DNA of 13,469 nt from an uncultured Bacteroidales bacterium (GTDB taxonomy: Bacteria; Bacteroidota; Bacteroidia; Bacteroidales; UBA4417), in NCBI GenBank assembly GCA_937965665.1, contig CALCJE010000165.1, forward strand, positions 1-13,469, given 5' to 3'. Within the stretch, counting starts at the first letter, position 1; every line of letters starts with the position of its first letter. Below are positions 1-10,900 of this stretch, in pieces. The notes beneath the pieces were generated by a model that did no database searches, was not told the origin of the DNA, and saw nothing but the letters and a program-made list of their open reading frames with translations. The translations under genes and the position numbers were made by a program.

Positions 1-1977
1 ACCATCAGCGGAAGCCCAACGGTTTCGGGTACATATAACTACACTGTGACCTTAACAGGAGGCTGCAGTATTGTATCAACCACAGGAACCATCAGTGTTA
101 CGCCGAATAATACGATAATACTTACATCGGCAGCAGGCACCGACCACCAGACAGTTTGTGTAAATAACCCAATCACTGACATTTCATATGCGACTACAGG
201 TGCCAGTGGGGCTTCGTTCAGCGGGCTGCCAGCCGGAGTATCGGGCTCGTGGGCCGGAAATGTCATTACTATTCATGGAATACCATCAACACCCGGGAGT
301 TATACTTATACAATTTCGCTGAGCGGAGGTTGTGGTTTGGTCACTAAAACCGGGACAATCACAGTTTCGCCCGACAACAGCATTTCATTATCATCGGCAG
401 CAGGCACTGATAACCAGGCAAAATGTGTAAACACATCAATTACCAATATCACTTATGTTACCAGTGGCGCTACCGGGGCAGTTATTAGCGGGTTGCCTGC
501 AGGTGTAAGCGGTAATTGGTCAGCCAACACGGTTACCATCTGCGGAACGCCCACAGTGGCAGGCATCTATAATTATACTGTTGCCTTATCTGGTGGTTGT
601 TCAGTGATTACAAAATCGGGAACCATAACAGTTATCCCTGCAAATACGATCGCTCTGTCGTCGGCAGCAGGTACTGACAACCAGCTGAATTGTGTGAACA
701 CAGCTATCAGCACAATTACCTATACCACAACCGGCGCAACGGGAGTGATTACAGGCGGATTGCCGGCAGGTGTCAGCGGAAGCTGGTCGGCAAACCAGTT
801 GACCATAAACGGAACCCCGGTAACATCCGGAAGCTTTAACTATACCATTACTTTGACCGGCGGATGTGGTTCAGTGATAAAAACTGGTACCATTGGAGTT
901 TCCCCTAACAATACAATTACGCTTTCATCCGCTTTCGGATCGGATAACCAGACAAGGTGCATCAATACCCCGATTTCAAATATTACATACACAACCACAG
1001 GAGCTACAGGTGCAACAGTTAGCGGGTTGCCGGCAGGAGTAAGTGGCAACTGGTCGGGTAATGTATTTACAATCAGCGGTTCAGCTAATGTTTCGGGTAC
1101 TTTTAATTATACTATAACATTAACAGGCGGTTGCGGAGTAGTAGCTAAAACAGGTATCATTAACATCAGTCCTGATAATACAATATTGCTTTCATCTGCA
1201 TCCGGAACCGATAACCAGACCAGGTGTATCAATACATCCATCACTAACATTACTTATACTGCAACGGGTGCAACCGGAGCAACTTTCAGCGGATTACCAG
1301 CCGGTGTTACAGGCAGCAAGACCGGGAATTTGATTTCCATCAATGGAACCCCGGTTGCATCAGGTACTTTCAATTATAAAGTTACCTTAATCGGGGGCTG
1401 TGGTTCGGCTGATGAATCAGGGATCATTACCGTTGTTCCGCAGAATACAATTACACTTTCTTCAGCTGCCGGTACGGATAACCAGTCGAAATGCGTGAAT
1501 ATAGCGATTACACCGGTTACTTATGCAACCACAGGTGCAACCGGGGCTTCTGTAACTGGTTTACCGACTGGTGTATCGGGCAACTGGGCTGGTAATGTGA
1601 TAACCCTTAGTGGAATACCTGCTGTAACCGGAACATTTAATTATACCATTACACTCAGCGGAGGATGTGGTATAGTAACAAAAACCGGTACGATAACTGT
1701 GGTTTCCAACAATTCACTTCTGTTATCATCAGCACCGGGCACCGACAACCTGTCGACATGCCTGAATGCTCCGATAACCAACATAACTTATACTACTACA
1801 GGTGCAACCGGTGCTGTTTTTTCGGGTTTACCGGCAGGAGTAACCGGCAATTGGGCAGCAAACGTAGCAACCCTGAGTGGTACACCTTCGGTTAGTGGTA
1901 CATTTAATTATACAGTTACCTTAACAGGTGGTTGTGGAGCCGCAGCAAAAAGCGGTATTATCAAGGTTAATCCAATT
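1..1977 (+). repeat. Tandem array of 267-bp coding repeats (one partial plus seven complete 89-residue Ig-like units)
   Basis: Complete units start at 109, 376, 643, 910, 1177, 1444 and 1711, each exactly 267 bases with no insertion or deletion. Bases 1-108 are the end of an eighth unit. Each unit begins N-[ST]-[IL], carries GTDNQ (or a close variant) near residue 11, a Cys at 17, TGATGA near 30, GLPAGVSG near 39, a G-[TI]-P turn near 57, NYT[IV]TL near 65 and a GGC Cys at 75. The GLPAGV...GTP...G.YNYT pattern resembles the putative Ig family He_PIG (PF05345). Cys17 and Cys75 are kept in every complete unit and could form a disulfide (inference). Unit 2 has an extra Cys at 56, unit 4 has GSA in place of GTP, and unit 5 is the most diverged and most charged. 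At DNA level the units are clearly diverged, so the duplications are not recent. Confidence 0.93.
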
Positions 1978-4900
1978 CCGGTTGTCACAGCAACACCTGC
2001 ATCTCAATCCATATGTTCGCTGGCAGCAACATCAATATTGCTGTCGGGCAGTGAGCCGGGTACCACATTTTCGTGGAGTGTTGCACCAACTGATGTATCG
2101 GGTGCTTCGGCTGGATCGGGCAGTTCAATTTTACAGACTCTTACAGCTACTTCAACAGTCCAGGGTAAAGTAATTTATACAATTACTCCGGTTGCAAATT
2201 TCTGTGCGGGAGTTCCTGTTGATGTTGAAGTAACGGTAAAGCAAAATCCGGTTGCATCAGTTACGCCTGCAACGCAAACTATTTGTGCAGGAACTGCTAC
2301 CGCCTTAGCCTTGTCGTCGAATAATGCAGGTTCAACTTATAGCTGGACAGTTATTCAATCGGGAGTCTCGGGTGCTTCGGCATCATCAGGAGCAGCGATA
2401 GCACAGGTGCTTTCGGCTACAGCTTCGAACCCGGGAACGGCAACATACAGTGTTTCGGCAAGTGCAGGTGGTTGCACCGGAACTCCTGTAAATGCAGTGG
2501 TAACAGTAAAACCTTTGCCGGTAGCAGTGGCAACACCATCTCCACAAACCATATGTTCCGGTACATCAACATCAGTTGTTTTGAGCAGCAATGTGGGAGG
2601 TACTTCATACAGCTGGACCCGGGTAGTTTCGCCAGTTGGAAGCATAACCGGATCGGCCAACGGCAGCGGAAGTACTATTTCGCAGCTTTTGACCAATACC
2701 ACGCTTTTGCCTGCTGATGTAACCTATACAGTTACACCCTCAGCCGCTGGTTGTGCCGGCGCTCCTGTTACGGTGGTTGAAACCGTAAATCCCTCGCCTT
2801 CATTAAGCAGTCCCCTGGCCAATTCGGTTTGCAGCAATGTTTTGTTTACATACCAGCCATCATCAAATGTTAGTTCAACATCCTATACCTGGAGCAGGGC
2901 AGCAGTGGTTGGAATACAGAATACTGCTTCAGGCGGAACCGGTGATATCAACGAAATACTGGTAAATACTACAGGAACGGCCAAAACAGTAACGTATAAC
3001 TATACGCTTACCGCGAATGGCTGTTCAAGAACACAGGCTATTACAGTTACAGTAAATCCTGCGCCTGTTTTACTGAGCCTGGTATCGCCACTTCCTGTGT
3101 GCAGCGATGCTGATTTTAATTATTCACCGGTGAGTTCAGTTGCAGGCACCGGCTTTACATGGTCCAGAAGTTTTGTTGCCGGGATTAGTAACAGCCCGAA
3201 TACTGGAACAGGGAATATAAGTGAGGCATTAGAGAATACTTCTGCCGGCGATGTTAGTGTACCTTATATATATACTATGACTGCCGGCGGATGTTCAGGC
3301 GTTGCCACCGTAACAGCTACCATTAAACCCAGGCCGATGCTCTCAGGCAGTCTTATGCCGGCAGCTGTTTGCAGCAATTCAGTTTTTAGTTATTCGCCTG
3401 CAAGCGCGGTACCCGGAACCACTTTCAGCTGGAGCCGGTCACCTGTTGCTGGCATCAGTAACGGGCCTGCCTTTGGGGTGGATGATCCCCTTGAAACATT
3501 GGTAAATACAAATACCAGCCCGGTAACTGTTACCTATAATTACACACTCGTTGCCAATGGATGTTCGCGTGTACAGAATGTTACCGTGAGTGTAAAGCCG
3601 GAACCTCAGGTGAATGTTCCTGCTGACAAAGAATTCTGCAGTGGCATTAATACACCGGTAATTGCACTGATTGGTACAGTAACCGGTAGTTCTTATAACT
3701 GGACAAACAACAATCCCGGCATAGGCCTTGCAGCCACAGGAACCGGTGATATTCCTTCATTCAATACCACAAACACTACAAGTTTACCTGTTGTTTCGAC
3801 CATTCATATAACGCCTATCGCTGATGGTTGTACCGGGCCGACCGAATCATTTCAACTGGTAGTAAATCCTACAGCCTATGCTGATGTTCCCGCAAGCCAG
3901 GTAGTATGTAACGGTATTCCAACAAATGCAGTTCTGTTTACAGGAACGCTGGCCAGTATTTCCTGGAGTAATGATCACCCCGAAATTGGCCTTGCTGCAA
4001 CAGGAACCGGCAATATAGCATCGTTTACAGCTGTTAATCCCGGAACAAGCCCGATAGTTGCTACTATAACTGCAACACCTCATTTCTCAACCAGCGGATT
4101 GGGTTGCAATGGAGCAACAATTAGTTTTACCATTACAGTAAATCCTACGCCTGCTGTGAACGCAGTAAGCAGCGAAGTACTCTGTGCAGGTACTAATCAT
4201 GCCAGTATCGTATTTTCAACATCGGCCAGTGGTGGTGTCCCTGCTTTTAACTGGAGCAGCAGCCAGGATATTGGTTTTGGCACCTCAGGTAGCGGGAATA
4301 TACCAGCATTTATCCCTGTTAATGCTGGGTTAACACCTGTTTCAGCAACCATCAGTGTTAATTCAACCCTGAATAGTTGTACAGGGGCTGTGAATACTTT
4401 CAGCCTCACCGTTAATCCCACACCTACGGTTACACAGCCTGTAAACCAAACCATTTGTAATAATGCAATGACAAGTGCTGTTCATTTTACAGGCAATGCC
4501 ACTTCGTATACATGGACAAACAGCACTACGGGTATTGGTCTAGCAGCCAGCGGAACAGGGGATATACCATCATTTTTGGCTCTAAACTCAGGCAATTCAC
4601 CCACCGGCGTAGCTATCACAATTACACCGCTATACACCAATGGCGGAAAAACTTGCCAGGGAACGCAAAAGGTGGCGGCATTTATTGTTAATCCTTCCCC
4701 TTCATCAACTATTTCGGGAAGTGTTACAGTATGCCAGTTTACAGCATCACCACAGCTCACTTTTACCGGAACATCAGGTTTGGAACCCTATACTTTTACC
4801 TACCAGGTAAACGGAGGTGCAAGCCAGACCATTTCGACGGTTTCAGGTAACTGGATAAAACTTGGTGTACCCACAACTAATGCCGGTACTTTTCAGTACA

Positions 4901-7900
4901 AGATCAATAATGTAACCAGCGGTTATGGATGTTCCAGTGCGCAGTCAGCATCTGCTACAGTTGTTGTAGAAGCAGCGCCTACGGCAACCATAAGCGGAAC
5001 AGCTTCAGTTTGTCAGAATTCGTCATCACCACTCATCACTTTTACAGGAGCCAACGGTACAGCACCTTACACTTTCTCCTACAAATTGAATGGCGGGGCC
5101 CTGCAAACCATAACCACTACTGCGGGCAATAGCATTACACTGGCGGCCTCAACAGCAACATCGGGTACATTTATTTACGACCTGGTGAGTGTTTCTTCAG
5201 TTACAGGATGTTCGCAAGCGCAGTCGGGAACTGTAACAATCACAGTAAATTCGGCTCCCGGTGTTATTGTTAATAATCCTGCGCCTGTTTGTTCGCCGGC
5301 AACTGTTGATATTACAGCCCCGGCTGTTACCCTGGGATCGGCTGCAGGGTTAAATTACACATACTGGACCAATGCTGCAGCAAGCGTTTCGTATAATAAC
5401 CCGGCAGCAGCTGTTGCAGGAACATATTATATTAAAGGTAATGATCCTGTATCCGGATGTTATTCCATTCAACCGGTAGTTGTTACCATCAATACCACGC
5501 CTACCCTGGTAATTAACAACCCGGCACCGGTTTGTGCCCCAGGTACAGTGGATTTGACCCTGCCAGCTATTACTTCAGGATCCTCGGCAGGGCTTACACT
5601 CACCTACTGGACTGATGCTGCGGCAACCATCCCATATGCAACACCTGCCAACGCCGATGATAATACCTACTATATAAAAGGAATCTCCGCATCTGGATGT
5701 TCGGTTGTAAAACCGGTGGTTGCATCAGTATATGCAACTATCGGATTACCGGTATTTGCCATGGGTACAACCTCCAATGCATGCAAAGGATCAACACCCA
5801 TAACCTATACTGCTACAGTTACCAATGCATTTACATTAACCTACAGCCTGGATGCAACCAGCCTGCTGGCGGGTAACAGTATTAATGCTGCTACCGGGCA
5901 GCTGACTTTTGCACCTGCATATACCGGCACTATCCAGGTTACCGCAACTGCAACAGGATGCGGAGCCCCTTCGACCGCCATACACACCATTACTGTTAAT
6001 CCTACTCCATCAGTTACACTTACGGCTTCACCGAGCACAGCCATTTGCGAAGGAGCAAGTGTTACCCTGACATCCACCAGCAGTGGGGGCAATGTGATGA
6101 ACTCTTACTCCGGTAATTCAGGAACTGTAAATATTGCTATACCTGATAATAGTAAAACAACCTCTGCCAGTTCGTCAATTACCTTATCCGGAAGTGGTGG
6201 TGCTACTTTGGCAGCAACGGATGTTGTGATGGTTACCTTAAATATCACGCATACTTCCGACAGGGACCTGGATATATTCCTTGTTGATCCATCGGGGACA
6301 AAAGCAATGCTTCTTTCGTCGGATAATGGAAACACGAATAACCATTATACAAACACTGTTATCCGTACCGATGCTCCAAATTCGATTACAACCGGAACTG
6401 CTCCGTTCACAGGTACATACAAGCCGGAAGGTTCAATAAGTACAGCGCCTATCGTAACGGGTGCAGCAGGAGGTGGGAATTACAGCAACCTGGTAGTTCC
6501 AGCTAATGCAATATTAGGCGCAAGTGTTGATGGCGCATGGCAATTGAAGGTTTTTGATGATGCTTCCACCGAAACCGGGACGCTAAACAGCTGGTCTTTA
6601 TCCATTTTACAACCTTCAGCTATAGGTTATACTTCGGTGGTGAATGGTCCGCAAACCATTGGTGCAATTACGTATTCAGGAGCCAATAATGCAGTAGCCA
6701 CCGCATTAGTTACACCACCGGCTGGTACTCAAACTTATACAATCACCACTACGGATGTGAACGGATGTTCGGCAACTTCGAATGCAGTTTCCATTGTTGT
6801 GAAACCGGCGCCTATTCCAGTAATCAGTGCCGATTACTGCATCAACAGGCCGAAAGTCAGGCTTACTACCCCAACCTGTGCTTCGTGCACTTACCAGTGG
6901 AATACAGGAGCTGCTACCAACACAATTGATGTTGATATTGCCGGCAAGTATATAGTAACTGTAAATTATGCAAACGGATGTTCTGCATCGGGTTCCATAC
7001 AGGTTGCTGACGAACTGGTTGTGAATGGCGATTTTTCAGCCGGGAATACTGCGTTTACAACCGGTTATGGATACAAACCTGATGTGGCTGGCAATACAGA
7101 ATTAAATCCTGAAGGATATTATGGTGTAGGCACAAACGGGCAGAATTATCATTCCAATTTCTGGGGGCGTGATCATACCTCGGGAACCGGCAATTTCCTG
7201 ATTGTAAATGGCTGGGGAAGTGCCTACACAGTATGGGAAGAAGCCAATGTACCGGTAACTCCGAATACCGATTACTATTTTGCAGCCTGGGCTATCAGTT
7301 TAAATAATGTAGGTCCTTATGCAAAACTCCGGTTCGAGGTAAATGGAGTTCAGGTAGGAAGCACCGCCAACCTGACTGCAGGTACCAACAGCAATGCAAA
7401 TGCCTGGAAGGCACAGGACCGTTTCTACGGAATGTGGAATTCAGGCAGCGCTACTACAGCTACTATCCGGATTATTAACCTTGAGCCAAACCTGAATGGT
7501 AATGATTTCGGTATAGATGATATTTCTTTCGGAACTCTTGTAGATATTCCGTTTACTGCCACTGCAAGCAGCAATTCGCCGGCTGCCAGCCCGATGTGCA
7601 GCAGGGGCTCGTTACAATTGACTTCGTCAGTTTCAGGTGGCAAATCTCCAATTGTATATTCCTGGACAGGGCCAAACGGGTTTACATCAAACCAGGCAAA
7701 CCCGGTAATTGCCAATATCCCATACACAGCCGGAGGTACTTATACGCTTTCGGTAACTGACTGGTACAACTGTCCGGCTACAGTAGCTACAACTGACGTT
7801 GTATTATACACTACCCCTGAAATTGCTGACCGCAGTTATACTATTTGCAGCAATTCAACTTTCACCGCTACACCAGTAAACGGAACGCCAACGGCTGCTA

Positions 7901-10900
7901 CAATAGTTCCGGCTGGTACAACCTTTTCGTGGGGTATGCCTTCCATTTCGCCTGCGGGCAGTGTAACAGGTGCCAGTGCCCAGGCTAACCAGGCTGTAAT
8001 CAGCCAAACCCTCACCAACACAACCAATACGGTATCGACGGTTACATACAATGTTACCCCGGTTGCAGGCAGTTGCACCGGAACTCCGTTTAAAGTAACC
8101 ATAACGGTTAATCCAGGCGTAACTGCCAGTGCCGGAAGCGACAGGCAGATTTGTGCCGGAAGCACTGTTGCCTTAAACGGTACAATCGGCGGTGCTGCGA
8201 CTTCAGGAAACTGGACTGGAGGTACCGGTACTTTTGCACCAAACCGGAATACATTAAATGCAGTATATACACCCAGTGCTGCCGAAGCTACAGCCGGTAC
8301 TGTTACGCTCACCCTCAACACCAATGACCCTGATGGTGCCGGACCTTGTTCCGCCACATCTTCTTCGGTACTTATTACAATTAATTCGTTGCCGGTACTC
8401 ACTTCTTCAAAGGTTAATGTAAGCTGCAACGGGACTTCAACCGGATCAATTGATTTATCGGTTTCAGGCGGAACCCCGGCTTATACCTACAACTGGTCGG
8501 CCAGCGGTACAGGGCTTATCCCGGTAGGGCAAAGCAACAACCAGGACCTTTCAGCACTTGTTGCCGGGACTTATACTGTTGCCGTAAGTGATACCAAATC
8601 ATGCGGAGCTTCAACAACCATTACCATCACTGAACCAACGCCTTTAGTTGCCAGCGAAAGCCACACAACGGTTCCTTGTTCAATAGGAGCAACATCGGTA
8701 GTGGTTACAGCCAGCGGCGGAACCTCACCCTACGTTTCGGGAACCGGTACTTTTGCACAGTTTGCAGGTACAACCATTTATACGGTTACCGATTCGAAAG
8801 GTTGTACCGCCGATATAGCAGCAACGGTTGTTGCTGATCCGAATACAGCACCCGTGATTTCAACATGCCCGGTAACCCGCAACATAAACGGATGTTCCAC
8901 CGCAAGTATTACCGGCCCGGCCTTTTCGGATATTGAAGCTGTTTCTTCATATCTCGAATTCAGTAATGCTATTAACAAAGGAGTTGCATCTGATAATTGT
9001 GCTGTTACAAGCGTAACATACCAGGATATTGCCAGTTCGTCGTGCCCGGTTGTAGTAACCAGGACCTGGATACTGGGTGATGCAAGCGGCCTCACCACAA
9101 CCTGCAACCAGGTTATCAATGTTTACGATAATGTGGCTCCTGTGTGGATGACTGCTGCCGGAAGCCTCAACAGGACTGTTGAATGCAGCGATGGAGCCGG
9201 ATTAGCAGCAGCTATGGCTTTATTCCCGGTTGCTGCCGATGCCTGCGATGCTGATGTATCGAACATTGTAAAAACCAGCCTTGCTTACGTAGTTTCACCT
9301 TTGTGTTCGCAAAGAGGAACTTATACCAATACCTGGACCGTTACCGACGATTGCGGCAATACAAGTGCAGTATTTACTCAGGTGATTTCGGTTGTCGACA
9401 ATACTGCACCAACCTGGCAAACAGCGGCAGGATCACTGGACAGGACTGTGGAATGTAGTGATGTGGCAGGGTTGGCTTCAGCTAAAGCACTGAAACCTGT
9501 TGCCATTGATTTGTGCGATGGAAATGTTACCAACCTGGTGAAGGTTTCCGGTGGTTTTGTTGCCGGAAGCAGCTGTCCGAACCAGGGAACAATTACTAAT
9601 ACCTGGACTGTATCTGACGATTGCGGAAATGTAAGCACAGTGTTCACACAACGGATCACTGTGGTTGACAATACACCCCCTGTATGGCTTACACCTTCGG
9701 TTGCACTAAACCGTACCTTAAACTGCAGTGATGCAGGCGGTTTGGCTTTAGCTCAACAACTTATGCCCATTGCCTGGGATAACTGCGATGCAAGTGTTAC
9801 CGATATTGTAAAAACAACTGGGCCTTTTGTACCCGCATCGGGCTGTGCACTCGAAGGTTCTTATACTAATACCTGGACCGTTGCAGATAATTGTGGTAAT
9901 GTGAGTGCTGTTTTCACGCAGTTAATTTCGATAGTTGATAATACCGATCCAGCTATTATTTGCCCGGTGAGCAATGCATTTTCGTGCGATGCGCCCACAC
10001 TGCAACCCTCCGAAACCGGCGTAGCCTTTGCTTCGGGCGATTGTGGAGGTAATCCTTCAGTTACCTGGGCCGATGCCATTGTACCCGGAGCTTGCGCCGG
10101 AAATTACCAGGTTAACAGAACCTGGACAGCCACAAACATTTGCGGCAAGACGGCTACCTGTGTGCAGGCAATTTTTGTGCAGGATGCCACTCCGCCGGTT
10201 ATTCAAAGTGCTGTAACGGGTACCCAGGATATTTATACGGCTGCCCAGGTTGGCTATATACATCCGGATAACTCCTGGGATGCCACGGCAACCGATAACT
10301 GCAGCGGCGCCACTTTGGTTGCAAACCTTACCGGGGCAACTAACTCAGGGCCATTTGCCAGTTTGAACGGGGTGTCGTTTAACGAAGGACTTACCACCGT
10401 AACCTGGACTGCTACAGATGGATGTGGTATTAGCGCTGATTATACGTTTAATGTTAATGTAGCATTTGCTCCTCAAATCAGCTGCCCGGCCAACATCAGC
10501 ACCAGCAACCAAACCAATGTATGCACAGCAACACTTAATCCGGGCTTCCCGGTTTTAAGCAATGGTACGGCACCGGTAAGCTTCAGCTGGGTAATGAGTG
10601 GTGCAACCAGCGGATCAGGTACCGGGGCTGTCGGAAATTATACTTTCAACCTGGGAACCACCACAATTACCTGGACAGCCACCAACGTTGCCGGCACTGA
10701 TATTTGTTCACAAACCATTACAGTAGCGGATAACCAGGCACCTGTATTCAGTAAACCTTCCGACCAGATTTACTGTGTTAAAAATATTATCACAGCCGAT
10801 TTCTTTGAGCCAACCACTGATATTGTTCCCGACCGACCCGATTATTATGTGCTGGCCTCAGGATCAACAGACCTGAACCTGAATCTTGCAACGGTTGCCG

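Noticed and set aside
46..48. GTG as the start codon of the giant gene
   Set aside because: The frame is open back to base 1 and bases 1-108 encode the end of another unit of the same 89-residue repeat, with no signal peptide. The gene is cut by the window edge and this GTG is an internal Val codon.
1..1977. CRISPR-like or satellite repeat
   Set aside because: The 267-base period is in frame, conserved at protein level and diverged in DNA, with no short identical repeat and spacer pattern. It is a coding domain array.
7836..8429. A 197-codon open frame on the minus strand
   Set aside because: It lies wholly opposite PKD-like modules of the adhesin. It is a shadow of Thr/Val/Gly-rich coding sequence and has no recognisable motif.
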